Source of the DNA: Sphingobacteruim zhuxiongii
GTDB taxonomy: Bacteria; Bacteroidota; Bacteroidia; Sphingobacteriales; Sphingobacteriaceae
DNA length: 64,000 nucleotides
Reading direction: 5' to 3'
Assembly: GCF_009557615.1 (NCBI RefSeq)
Contig: NZ_CP045652.1
Location: 2,728,001 to 2,792,000, forward strand
Part shown: piece after piece, positions 8,924 to 17,733 of the stretch
Layout: each line of letters opens with the position of its first letter
Numbering within the stretch: the first letter of the stretch is position 1
The notes under the pieces: model-generated
Told to the model about the DNA's origin: nothing
Seen by the model: the letters and a program-made list of their open reading frames with translations, nothing else
The model's database searches: none
Made by a program: the position numbers and the translations under genes

Positions 8924-9633
8924 TCGCTTACACCTACATACTTGTATTATTTTTTACGGTTATCATCTGTTTCTTAGCGTCCTTCGATAAGAGAATCAGA
9001 TTCAATGAATACTTTCGTCCATTTATTCTAGCTGCACTAATTACAGCGGTGCCATTTATTGCTTGGGACATTTGGTTTACAAGTAAAGGAGTTTGGTGGT
9101 TTAATAAGACTTATACTCTTGGTTTTCAAGTCGCAGAATTACCAATTGAAGAATGGTTATTTTTTATCTGTATTCCTTTTTCCTGCGTATTCACATACTT
9201 CTGTATAGACAAATTCTTCAAATTAGACTGGCTATCGGGATTCAACAATTTAATTGCATTCATTACAGTAATTACTTGTTCATTAGCCGCTCTATTGCAC
9301 TATGATAAAATTTACACTTTAGTAACAGCACTTGTAACCCTATTTAGTATTATCTATCTTCATTTTGTAGTACGTGTAATTTGGATAGCTAAAGCCTCCC
9401 TAGTTTATAGCATTCTAATGTTAGGTTTTTTCCCTGTAAATGGCATACTGACAGGAACGGCATTAAACGCTCCGATCGTAAATTATAATCCTGGAGATTT
9501 TCTCGGCATACGCATAGGTACTATTCCAATTGAAGATGCAGTTTATGGGTACGCGCAATTTATACTAGTACTCTACTTTTTCATGATATTTAAGTTAAAA
9601 CAGGAGAAAAAGTCAACGGCACTTTCTAAATAA
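8920..9633 (+). CDS. crtY: Lycopene cyclase, fused CrtYc-CrtYd type
   Basis: 237 residues, strongly hydrophobic with about six or seven membrane spans and no FAD motif, so it is the heterodimer-derived (CrtYcd) type rather than the flavoprotein CrtY. The two tandem domains each carry the cyclase signature: PIEEWLFFICIPF in the first and PIEDAVYGYAQF in the second. It closes both ends of lycopene to beta rings, upstream of CrtZ in the pathway. It is the last gene of the operon. Confidence 0.9.
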   Translation: MIAYTYILVLFFTVIICFLASFDKRIRFNEYFRPFILAALITAVPFIAWDIWFTSKGVWWFNKTYTLGFQVAELPIEEWLFFICIPFSCVFTYFCIDKFFKLDWLSGFNNLIAFITVITCSLAALLHYDKIYTLVTALVTLFSIIYLHFVVRVIWIAKASLVYSILMLGFFPVNGILTGTALNAPIVNYNPGDFLGIRIGTIPIEDAVYGYAQFILVLYFFMIFKLKQEKKSTALSK

Positions 9634-10154
9634 TCTGTGCTTCCATAACAATGTATAGACGACATATTTATGCTTCGCTTTACTTATAATAGTTTTTATA
9701 ATCCAACTCCAATACTGAAACTTTAGTTTCTTTCAACATGCAATTCAGTGATAGTTTTATGTACGATAGCCAAGCAAAATGTACTTGGTTAAATATTCTG
9801 TTAATTATCTGGTCTTTTGAATACGAAATTGCTACAACAAGAGCTATCCTGCTAAATATTTTCCTGGAATCATTCACTGGTATTTACTAAAGAGCAATTA
9901 GCTTCGAGGCATGCATTCTCTACTCATTTATTGATTAAAAAAAAAGATCAGAGATCTCAATCTGTTCGTGAAGAAATTATAATCATGTTTATCATAGAAA
10001 CTAATCCTATTTGTCAGTTGTCTGCAAGCACTAGCTAAAAAATTTTCGTTGAAATACGCGGTGAAGCATGCTACCTCGTTCATTTCTAATAGGATATTCG
10101 ATATAAGTTTCAATACCGATCAACAATAAAATGATAAATTAAGTAAATGAATTT
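9634..10154. other. Intergenic between convergent crt and GH130 genes
   Basis: About 520 bp with no supportable gene. Two minus-strand frames of 65 and 61 codons are open but have no recognisable content. No strong terminator was found by eye, although the two flanking genes converge here. Confidence 0.4.
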
Positions 10155-11627
10155 TTAGGTCATCGATTCAATTAGTTCACTTAACAGTTCCTTTAAGTTT
10201 ATCGTCGCGTAAGTAGATTCCTGATCAGAATATGCGTATGGTAATATTAACTCTCCATTGTGGATGATCTGGCCACATGAGTAAACAACATTCGGTACGT
10301 ATCCATTACGTTCTTCTTCATTTGCCCAGAGCAAAGGTCTTTTTAATTTGCCAATAACGTGTGTTGGATTGTCCAAGTCGAGCAACATTGCGCCAATCGC
10401 ATACTCACGCATAGGTCCAACAGAATGTGTAATAACCAACCATCCTTCAGAAGTCTCTATAGGTGATCCGCAATTACCTACTTGAATAAATTCCCAAGGA
10501 AACTCTGGTTCAGCAATTAAGGTAATATCTGAATGCCAATCCGTGACAGATTTAGAAAAAACGATATAACTATTTTCTCCATCAACACGACAAAGCATCG
10601 CATAGCTGCCGTTAATCTTCCTAGGGAACAATGCGGCACCTTTGTTTACTATTTTGCCATTTAGCGGCTGCACTTTGAAATGAACAAAATCCTTAGTCGA
10701 TAAGAGTTTAGGCAAAACGGAATGTCCATCATACGCCGTGTACGTCGCGTAGTATGTCACAGTTCCTTTTTCAGAAACGAAGCGCACAAAACGAGCATCT
10801 TCAATTCCATTCTTTTCAGTGTCGCTTATAGGAAAAATAACCCGCTCAGAGATTAAAGTGTCATGTGAATACGCAATCTCGTAATGAGATGAAGCAAGCC
10901 AAAGCATTTGTTGCATTAAAATATTTGCCTCGTGATTTAGATCTTCTTCAGCCTTAATCTCCCTTACAAATCGTTGGAGCTCATCATAAGTAAAACTATT
11001 TGTTAATTTAACATCAACGATTTTATAAAAGTAGTCATCAGCCTGTTGTAATTCTCGCAGTTTATTCAAAAAATCGTCTTTCTTATATATGTGGTTCTTG
11101 ATTTGCTTAGGCTTATCCAACAATGTCCCTACGGCGTCAATATGAATGTCGTTATGATTATCGATAAGTGCTGAGCAAAAAACAATAGATGAGAGATGGC
11201 CTTCTCCAACTGCACGAAAACTCAAAATAATCCTCTTCTCCCCTTCTAAAGTTTGCGATTGGTCAGGAGAAATTACAATTGAAGGGTTAAAATAGGCTGC
11301 GGCTTCGATAGAATATTCCATGGTGAAAAATGAACCTATCAGCATGCGATCGTCTTCTGAAAGCTGCTGCACTTGAATATTTAACACCTTCAATGCCGAT
11401 TCAGCCACTAAAAAATTACGTTCTAAAATATTCAAGATGCTCCGATGCCGACCAGCGTAGTTTCGTAGTATTTGCGTAATCAAACCCACCTTTTGAGCGG
11501 AACTCATCTTCAAAACGCGCTGAACGATCTTAATCGTGCGCTCTTGAGACAGGACAAACTTTCGCGCCAAGACACGATCTAACTTCGGTTTAAAGAATAT
11601 ATTTTTACGATTTACAACAATCCCCAT
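10155..11627 (-). CDS. GH130-family glycoside phosphorylase
   Basis: The start was chosen at ATG 11625-11627 (MGIVVNRKNIFFKPK), which matches the family N-terminus and gives 490 residues. An ATG 57 bp upstream (11684) is possible but adds an unlikely leader. GH130 features include a five-bladed propeller-like layout with DARFVRFVSEKGTVTYYATY, a GNCGSPIETSEGWLVITH segment that lines the phosphate site, and a C-terminal GYVPNVVYSCG region. Members use inorganic phosphate to cleave beta-mannosides, releasing mannose-1-phosphate. The long N-terminal helical part is typical of the subgroup found beside GT4 enzymes. It is transcribed divergently from the GT4 gene with 150 bp between them. Confidence 0.85.
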   Translation of the reverse strand: MGIVVNRKNIFFKPKLDRVLARKFVLSQERTIKIVQRVLKMSSAQKVGLITQILRNYAGRHRSILNILERNFLVAESALKVLNIQVQQLSEDDRMLIGSFFTMEYSIEAAAYFNPSIVISPDQSQTLEGEKRIILSFRAVGEGHLSSIVFCSALIDNHNDIHIDAVGTLLDKPKQIKNHIYKKDDFLNKLRELQQADDYFYKIVDVKLTNSFTYDELQRFVREIKAEEDLNHEANILMQQMLWLASSHYEIAYSHDTLISERVIFPISDTEKNGIEDARFVRFVSEKGTVTYYATYTAYDGHSVLPKLLSTKDFVHFKVQPLNGKIVNKGAALFPRKINGSYAMLCRVDGENSYIVFSKSVTDWHSDITLIAEPEFPWEFIQVGNCGSPIETSEGWLVITHSVGPMREYAIGAMLLDLDNPTHVIGKLKRPLLWANEEERNGYVPNVVYSCGQIIHNGELILPYAYSDQESTYATINLKELLSELIESMT

Positions 11628-11777
11628 GTCTAATGTCTTAGGAAAACAACTTAACAACAGATATCTTCGACTGATGTTTGACACTTTCTAAATACTTTCC
11701 CGCAAGGGAGAACAATTTAGCCCTTTCAGTTGTTATAATAGCGAGTCGCACCGACATTTCACTAATAGATCAATCGA

Positions 11778-12986
11778 ATGAAAATATTAATTATCAGCAG
11801 CTACTTGCCGCGAAAATGTGGTATCGCCACCTTTAGTCATGATTTATACAAGTCTTTGGCCGCTCAAGGTGTAGATGTTAGTATTTTAGCAGTTTCGAAT
11901 GGTACGGAAAAGAGTTTTCCAAAAGAAGTCAAATATAAGTTTTTATTTGATCTTCCGAGTGAATACTTACGAGCGGCAGAATGGATTGCTACTCAGAATT
12001 ATGATTGTTGTATATTACAACACGAGTTTGGGTTATTCGCTGGAGAAGCGGGCAAATATATTCTCGATCTACTCAGAAAAATTCAAATTCCCGTGATTTC
12101 TAATCTACATACCGTATTGGAGAACCCTAGTGCTTCTGAACGTGAAGTAATTGAAAATTGCTCAAAATTATCTACTCTTATCACTGTAATGACAACACGT
12201 GCCGTTAATGTCTTGTTGCAAAACTACGGTATTCCCAAAGCGAAAGTTCGACACATTCCGCACGGCGTTCCGGACTTCCAAATAAGTGCAGAAGATGCTA
12301 GAGAAGTGCTGGGCCTCGAAGGCAAAATTGTAATGCTGTCCTTTGGCCTACTTGGAAGAAGTAAAGGTTATGAAGTGGCTATCGACGCAGTGTCTCAGAT
12401 AAAAGAAGAAAATTTCATATATATCATATTGGGTACAACACATCCAAATGTATATCTGCAAGAGGGTGATTCCTATAAACAAGAATTAATACAACGTGCT
12501 GCAAGTCACAAGCTAACTGGCAAAGTGCGCTTCGTAGACAAATTTGCCAGTGATACTTTGTTGCAAACTTACTTAAAGGCATGTGATATTTACGTAACTC
12601 CTTACCCAGATGCGAATCAAATGAGCAGTGGAACACTTTCCTTTGCCTTAGGTGCAGGTGCGGCCGTCATTTCAACCCCTTATGCTTATGCTAAAGATTT
12701 GCTAGCGCAAGGACGCGGATGCTTCTTTGATTTCAATGATTCCGATGGTCTTGCCTACTGTATAAAAAGCTTAATTAACAACTCATTGCTGATGAATAGC
12801 TACCGTAACAAGGCATTAGTTTACGGCAAAAAGATGTCATGGTCCAATGTGGGAAAACAGCAATTGATGCTAGTTAAAGAAGTTGTCGCAGGAACAAATT
12901 CGCTGTCTCAAATGCCTCGCAAAAATCGAATCAGAAAAACTATAGTACTAGCAAACGTTCAAAATAGGAGTCGAATTGGAAGTTAA
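11778..12986 (+). CDS. GT4-family glycosyltransferase
   Basis: 402 residues. The N-terminal GT-B domain starts SSYLPRKCGIATFSHDLYKS (donor/acceptor loop). The C-terminal domain has GRSKGYEVAI and the region around PYPDANQMSSGTLSFALGAG, where the usual E-x7-E is modified to the SSGTL form seen in this subgroup. It probably transfers mannose or a related sugar from a nucleotide donor. In other Bacteroidota I recall this domain fused to the helical domain encoded by the next ORF. Here the two are separate and overlap by 11 bp, in the +1 frame. The last 20 residues (RKNRIRKTIVLANVQ) look like a linker. Confidence 0.85.
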   Translation: MKILIISSYLPRKCGIATFSHDLYKSLAAQGVDVSILAVSNGTEKSFPKEVKYKFLFDLPSEYLRAAEWIATQNYDCCILQHEFGLFAGEAGKYILDLLRKIQIPVISNLHTVLENPSASEREVIENCSKLSTLITVMTTRAVNVLLQNYGIPKAKVRHIPHGVPDFQISAEDAREVLGLEGKIVMLSFGLLGRSKGYEVAIDAVSQIKEENFIYIILGTTHPNVYLQEGDSYKQELIQRAASHKLTGKVRFVDKFASDTLLQTYLKACDIYVTPYPDANQMSSGTLSFALGAGAAVISTPYAYAKDLLAQGRGCFFDFNDSDGLAYCIKSLINNSLLMNSYRNKALVYGKKMSWSNVGKQQLMLVKEVVAGTNSLSQMPRKNRIRKTIVLANVQNRSRIGS

Positions 12987-14073
12987 TGGACAAGGAGCCA
13001 ACGATCGAAAGCTCGAAAGACAAATTGAAAAATTTATAAAAGAAGAAAAGTTTGATCTAACTTATATTCATCGCCTAAGTAATGGTATTGGAATATTTCA
13101 ACACGCGATTTATCAGATTCCCAATTATCATCACGGTTATTGTTTAGACGATGTGAGTCGAGCGTTATATCTCTTAGCATTGTCTAACAGATCATGGGAC
13201 AAATTGTTAGAGGAATCGTTATTTCGTACCTATTTATCGTTCATTCAATATGCACAAACCGAGGAGGGAATTTTTCGAAATTTTATGAATTTTGAAAATC
13301 AATTTCTAGATGAAACGGCATCAGATGATTCTATCGCCCGCTGTATTTGGAGTTTGGGCTTTGTCCTATCCCAACCAAGCTGGTCATCTTATCATCCCAT
13401 TATCTGTGATTTATTCAATCGCGGTATGCCTACTATAAAATCGTTCAAGTCGGTACGTGCCGTCGCATATAGCCTAATGGGATTAGTACACGCCCTAGAA
13501 TTTAGCCCAGGCGATGAGCAATATCATCGAATCGCATTCCAGTTTGCAACATTTCTCGCTGATGAATTCCAAACTAATTCCACTGCGACATGGCCTTGGT
13601 ACGAAAACATAATCACGTATGATAATTCAATTATTCCATTGAGCCTACTGCGCGCTTCTCAATATTTCAATTCTTCAGCGTGGGCCAGCATCGCATATGA
13701 ATCTATTTTGTTTTTGGAAGCGAGCACATTCCCAGCCAACCACTTTTCTGGTATTGGCAACGCGGGATGGTATATAAAAAATGAGCGCCCGAATCGCAAT
13801 GGTCAACAAGCGATTGAAATCCCAAGCACCATCATGTTATATTTACAACTATACCATGAAAACGAAGAATCTAATTACTTAAATCGCGCGAGACAAGCTT
13901 TTCTATGGTATTTAGGAGAAAATGATCAAAAACAATCACTCTTTAACGCAGAAGAAAAATCTTGTTACGATGGTCTAGAAAGCTACGGCGTAAATAAAAA
14001 CCAAGGCGCTGAAAGTAATATTGCATTTTGGACGTCGTATAAACTTATACAGCAGTTTCATAATCCTTTTTGA
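12976..14073 (+). CDS. Helical-toroid partner protein of GT4/GH130 cluster
   Basis: 365 residues from a TTG at 12976; no ATG or GTG exists between the in-frame TAG at 12949 and this point. The HRLSNGIGIFQHAIYQIPN and HHGYCLDDVSRALYLLAL segments and repeated helix pairs (for example ARCIWSLGFVL, RAVAYSLMGLVHAL) suggest an alpha/alpha toroid like six-hairpin glycosidases. Similar sequence occurs as the C-terminal half of GT4 proteins of about 760 residues. It overlaps the GT4 gene by 11 bp, so it may be made by coupled re-initiation or by frameshifting, or the fusion may be split by an indel. The catalytic role is unknown. Confidence 0.6.
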   Translation: MEVNGQGANDRKLERQIEKFIKEEKFDLTYIHRLSNGIGIFQHAIYQIPNYHHGYCLDDVSRALYLLALSNRSWDKLLEESLFRTYLSFIQYAQTEEGIFRNFMNFENQFLDETASDDSIARCIWSLGFVLSQPSWSSYHPIICDLFNRGMPTIKSFKSVRAVAYSLMGLVHALEFSPGDEQYHRIAFQFATFLADEFQTNSTATWPWYENIITYDNSIIPLSLLRASQYFNSSAWASIAYESILFLEASTFPANHFSGIGNAGWYIKNERPNRNGQQAIEIPSTIMLYLQLYHENEESNYLNRARQAFLWYLGENDQKQSLFNAEEKSCYDGLESYGVNKNQGAESNIAFWTSYKLIQQFHNPF

Positions 14074-15263
14074 CGCTGCTAGAATTGATTCGGCTCTTGG
14101 AAAAGAAACTTTTGTACGCAATTATAAATTTGATATGTGCGACCTAAGCCTCGAAGTACAAAATATATTTCATTGCTATTTTAAAAAATTAAAAATCTTA
14201 GCAACATCTATGAAACCAATTTTAATTATGTTGTTTATTGAAAAAGACTGAAGCATGCTAAAAACAGATAATTTGAAGGATAAATGACTTATAATTAAAC
14301 GAATATCACTCCAGCAAGCAACACTCTAACTCACCTGGCATCTAAAAGGTTTGCATCAACACACAATTAAAAATTAGTTATCAACAAATGAAAATATTTT
14401 GAACAAAGCGCACACGATTAACAACCTATTCAACTAGTAATACAATAGCTTCTCTGTTAAAACTGTAAAATATTCAGAAGAAAAATCAGAATATATTTAT
14501 TGCTATATTTTTTCGAAATCAATTTACCTCCTACATAGATAAACTAACGGATCTTTACCAGAAGTGACGATACTAATGTGTCACGCTTTTTATTAAAATT
14601 AATTAAAATACATTTAAGTCAAAACACCAGAAACATGAATGAGCAAATTTCAAAGCGTTGGTAACATCGAAAATCGATATGAATAATCAACTTTTATAGT
14701 TAGTCGCATCCATCAGTTGTGAATTAATTTACTTGAGATACCTCCGTTCACTGCACAATTCTTTAATGCAATTAAATTTTCAACCCATCCAAGAAAAACA
14801 AAATAGATTTTAAGATTTCATTCCTACCCTCATTACCTCCACATAAAGACTTGTAATTCAATACTTTACAAGATTCACACCCAAAACTACACCAAGTTTT
14901 GGGTGTTTTTGTATTAATACGGTTCAAAATTTAATTGATCAGTTCATTTAATAATATTCCTTAATCATATTATGATGTAACTTACACTGAACTAATTGGT
15001 TAAGCAATTATATTCTAGACACCCTCACCTAACACATTTGAATTACCTTCTTTCAATAATTGGTACATATCAAACGGAGATAAAACTCTTTCAATTAATT
15101 AAGAATAGTTTTATTCATTTAAATAATGAAAGTGTAAATAAGCTCAATTCAATAAAAGTATATCATCTTTTTAGTACAGATCAAAAATTAATTGAAATAT
15201 AAGTATCGAATCACATAATTTCCAACAGAAAATGCATTAACCATTTAGTTAATAATATGAGAG
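14074..15263. other. Long AT-rich intergenic stretch
   Basis: About 1.2 kb between the toroid gene and the IS element. Reading frames of 60-76 codons occur on the plus strand but look random in composition. The only clear structure is the hairpin with a T-run at 14877-14910. I see no tRNA fold or recognisable remnant. Confidence 0.4.
14877..14910 (+). terminator. Strong orphan intrinsic terminator
   Basis: Perfect 12-bp stem ACACCCAAAACT (14877-14888) and AGTTTTGGGTGT (14895-14906) with loop ACACCA, followed by TTTT. The nearest plus-strand gene ends 800 bp upstream, so the transcript it ends is not identified. Confidence 0.7.
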
Positions 15264-15299
15264 GGTAGACTTCCCCGTTTTGGTAGACTTCCCCGTTTT
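15264..15299 (+). repeat. Tandem 18-bp duplication of IS left end
   Basis: GGTAGACTTCCCCGTTTT occurs twice back-to-back at 15264-15281 and 15282-15299. Each copy corresponds to the left terminal inverted repeat of the IS3-type element. It may be the scar of an earlier insertion, a junction product of circular IS intermediates, or slippage. Confidence 0.8.
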
Positions 15300-15339
15300 T
15301 CAGACCAATTAAAAATGTTAAATTAGTTTGTTAAACATT

Positions 15340-15606
15340 ATGAAGAAGAGCAAATTTTCAGAGCATCAGATTGTCAGTATTCTAAAGGAATATGAATCCG
15401 GTAAATCGACACGCGACATTTGTCGGGAACATGGTATTACATCATCCACTTTCTATCAATGGAAGCAAAAGTATGGCGGTATGGATGCCCAGCATTTGAA
15501 AGAGTTGAAAGCATTACAAGAAGAAAATAGCCGTTTAAAGCGAATGTTTGCTGATTTGAGCTTGGATCATCGTATTTTAAAAGACATCATTGAAAAAAAG
15601 CTTTAA
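15340..15606 (+). CDS. IS3-family transposase OrfA
   Basis: 88 residues from ATG 15340 (KKSKFSEHQIVSILKEY). The HTH_Tnp_1 domain shows ICREHGITSSTFYQWKQKYG, followed by a leucine-zipper-like EENSRLKRMFADLSL helix that mediates multimerisation. It ends IIEKKL at TAA 15604-15606. The slippery run A AAA AAG at 15594-15600 sits just before the stop, where a -1 shift enters the orfB frame. Confidence 0.9.
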   Translation: MKKSKFSEHQIVSILKEYESGKSTRDICREHGITSSTFYQWKQKYGGMDAQHLKELKALQEENSRLKRMFADLSLDHRILKDIIEKKL

Positions 15607-16424
15607 AGCTCTGTGAACGTAAAGAGCTGATTGAAGGTGTAATTGAAGCGGAAGGGATCAGTATCCATAGAGCCTGCAAAATTGTTTGCATGAGTCGTAG
15701 TATGTACTACTATGCTCATAAAAAAGATGACCAGATCATTATTGATAAACTGATGGATCTCTCAACGAAATATCCTACACGAGGATTTGAAACTTACTTT
15801 GGTAAGATCCGAATGGAGGGTCTTCTATGGAATCGAAAAAGAGTGCTTCGTGTATATCGTAATATTAATTTAAAGCTTAGAGTGAAGCGAAAACGACGCC
15901 TACCAGCTAGAATCAAAGAACGATTATTTGTTCCAGGTTCCATTAATGACACCTGGTCGATCGATTTCATGAGCGATTCTCTAGCTAATGGGAGAAGGTT
16001 TAGAGTTATCAATATTATTGATGATTATAATCGAGAAGCCTTACTTAACGAAGCATATTATTCTATTCCTGCAACAAGGCTGGTGCAAAAAATACAAGAA
16101 TTACTGTTACACAGAGCAAAACCAAAGCGTATCAGAACAGATAATGGACCAGAATTTATAGCTAAAGTTTTCAAAGATTTTTGTAGCGATCATGGAATAG
16201 AAATACAATATATCCAACCTGGCAAGCCTGCTCAAAATGCTTATATTGAGCGCTTCAATCGTACATTCAGAGAAGATGTGTTAGACGCTTATTTATTTGA
16301 ATCAATCAGCCACGTAAATGCACTGGCCTATGAATGGCAGATTGATTACAATAGTAATCATCCTCACAAAGCTTTAAATGGATTAAGCCCATGGTTATAC
16401 GCTGAAGAACAATTGGTTTCTTAA
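15600..16424 (+). CDS. IS3-family transposase OrfB (via -1 frameshift)
   Basis: The frame opens at 15594, right after TGA 15591-15593, so it is reached by -1 slippage on A AAA AAG. The fused product continues KALKLCERKELIEGV before the internal ATG at 15690. The HTH_21 part (VCMSRSMYYY) is followed by the rve integrase core with DTWSIDFMSD, RTDNGPEF and PAQNAYIERFNRTF, supplying the D, D, E catalytic triad. The GKPAQNAYIERFNRTFRE context resembles the IS407 subgroup. Independent synthesis from ATG 15690 would give the 244-residue OrfB. Confidence 0.88.
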   Translation, partial: ALKLCERKELIEGVIEAEGISIHRACKIVCMSRSMYYYAHKKDDQIIIDKLMDLSTKYPTRGFETYFGKIRMEGLLWNRKRVLRVYRNINLKLRVKRKRRLPARIKERLFVPGSINDTWSIDFMSDSLANGRRFRVINIIDDYNREALLNEAYYSIPATRLVQKIQELLLHRAKPKRIRTDNGPEFIAKVFKDFCSDHGIEIQYIQPGKPAQNAYIERFNRTFREDVLDAYLFESISHVNALAYEWQIDYNSNHPHKALNGLSPWLYAEEQLVS

Positions 16425-16525
16425 TACGCGTTTTTATATTTATTCACTGTTTGAAAAAGGGTAAGGCTACACGACCTATAAACGCAAAAACCAAACGTTC
16501 TAATTTTTAAAACCAAACGTACAAA

Positions 16526-16557
16526 AAAAATAGCACATATAGAAATGTGCTATTTTT
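16526..16557. terminator. Bidirectional intrinsic terminator after IS
   Basis: 13-bp perfect stem AAAAATAGCACAT (16526-16538) and ATGTGCTATTTTT (16545-16557), loop ATAGAA. The A and T flanks would serve either strand. It separates the IS from the methyltransferase remnant. Confidence 0.75.
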
Positions 16558-16692
16558 AACTTAGCATCACATAAGATTCGTATAGAGATAATACAACATA
16601 TCTGTTTAGGTCGAATTATAATTCATTGGACCGTTGATTGTCTTCAAATTAGCTCCTAGGAATTGATTCGAACCGTTGCTTCTAGTCTGGAG

Positions 16693-17275
16693 TCAGTCAC
16701 ACAACTCAACAACACTAGATTTATTCGAATTGATATAAACATGATTATCTAATATGCGCAGTACGTCTAAATAATCTTTTATTTTCCAATAGCCTTTGGA
16801 ATTGTAGGAGCTACTATCAGTAGATAGGGAGGACGATTTGCCGTAAAAATCTTTGCAATCTTTATATTGCTCACAGAGCAGCTTATAATATAGGGTCAAA
16901 CATACTAGTCCTTTCGGATGTCAATCTGTGCTATAATCATTTTGCTTTACTAATTTCTAAAATGTCGCTTTAGAAAGCAATTCGAAAAAGTCTTTTACTA
17001 TATTTCCAATTTTATTCAACAAATTGGTGGTGTTGGGTTTATTCTCATGCCTTGATTTGTAATTTTCAAAGTCGTTATGAATTATCTTTGTATTTGGCTT
17101 TAAATAACTCACAGTATATGACATTAATCACGCCACCAAAGAAATTGATATAAATTGGGTCATCTGTATAATCGACTAATATTTGCTTTAGAACCTTTAT
17201 AAATCGACGCTTTTGTTCTAGAAATGGTAAAGGCGCTTGTAAATATAAAGCGATCTCGTTCGGAAGAAAACAAGT
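16693..17275 (-). pseudogene. D12-class DNA adenine methyltransferase remnant
   Basis: Three minus-strand frames, read in order from high to low coordinate, reassemble the start of a Dam-like enzyme. From about 17257: LYLQAPLPFLEQKRRFIK, then DDPIYINFFGGVINV (SAM-binding motif, normally D.FGGSG..), stopping at 17075-17077. A shifted frame then gives KPNTKIIHNDFENYKS with a following NLLNKIGNIV, stopping at 16957-16959. The last frame (16899-16693) has YNSKGYWKIKDYLDVLRI. These pieces line up with the family pattern PLPF.GQKR.F, DLFGGSG, and Y.ND.DNY. At least two frameshifts are needed, and the DPPY catalytic motif and C-terminal part are not visible. It is probably a relic of a phage or mobile defence/modification gene. 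Confidence 0.6.
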
Positions 17276-17733
17276 AGGGAGTCAATCGGAAACTATTGCG
17301 TTTAGAGCATTTCAGACTGTTTTTTAAGATATTCTATAGAACAATTATAGATTTGATCATAGAACCTAGATCACTGAGGGAAAGTATCATAAGAAATTTA
17401 TAGTAAATTATACTTTCTTCTCGTTTTGTTTTAACTACCTTCGGTTGGTACATCAATCACAAAACACTGATTACTATCTATTTAACAATATTTCTAATTT
17501 GATTCCTGGAAATATTTTTTTCATCTGGTTCTAAAACTTATACACCTTATCTCCTTAAGAAAGAAATATACATAAGCAATTATTTATTCCACATTCAGTA
17601 TAGATCTAAATCAAACATTCCAATCCCATCCCTCCTACCTTTTCACCTAATTTTTCATTGATTGACTTCCCTCTTCTCAAACAAATGTAAATAACTAAAG
17701 TATTTAAATATCCGGTTTGAAATCCATTAAATT
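17276..17733. other. AT-rich gap with no gene seen
   Basis: About 460 bp upstream of the 224-residue unknown gene. Minus-strand sequence just upstream of the methyltransferase remnant is broken by stops and is not recognisable. It may hold the promoter of the 17734 gene; no clean TAnnTTTG box was found. Confidence 0.35.

Larger units (their letters stand above)
15264..16471 (+). mobile_element. IS3-family insertion sequence
   Basis: About 1.2 kb with orfA and orfB in the usual -1 relation. The right end CTACA at 16467-16471 begins an imperfect inverted repeat; its complement TGTAGCCTTACCCTTTTT matches the left end GGTAGACTTCCCCGTTTT at about 14 of 18 positions. The left end is present twice in tandem (15264-15281 and 15282-15299). 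No matching target-site duplication is seen next to either left copy and the right end. The Asp, Asp, Glu triad is intact, so the transposase looks functional. It sits between decayed regions. Confidence 0.85.

Noticed and set aside
9680..10113. Two minus-strand frames of 65 and 61 codons
   Set aside because: Composition looks random, with no motif or start context; treated as intergenic.
14021..15202. Plus-strand frames of 76 and 68 codons
   Set aside because: The first overlaps the toroid gene end, and neither has protein-like composition or a motif.
16489..16520. Repeated AACCAAACGT at 16489-16498 and 16511-16520, considered as CRISPR or att site
   Set aside because: Only two copies with a 12-base gap; no array, cas genes or integrase.
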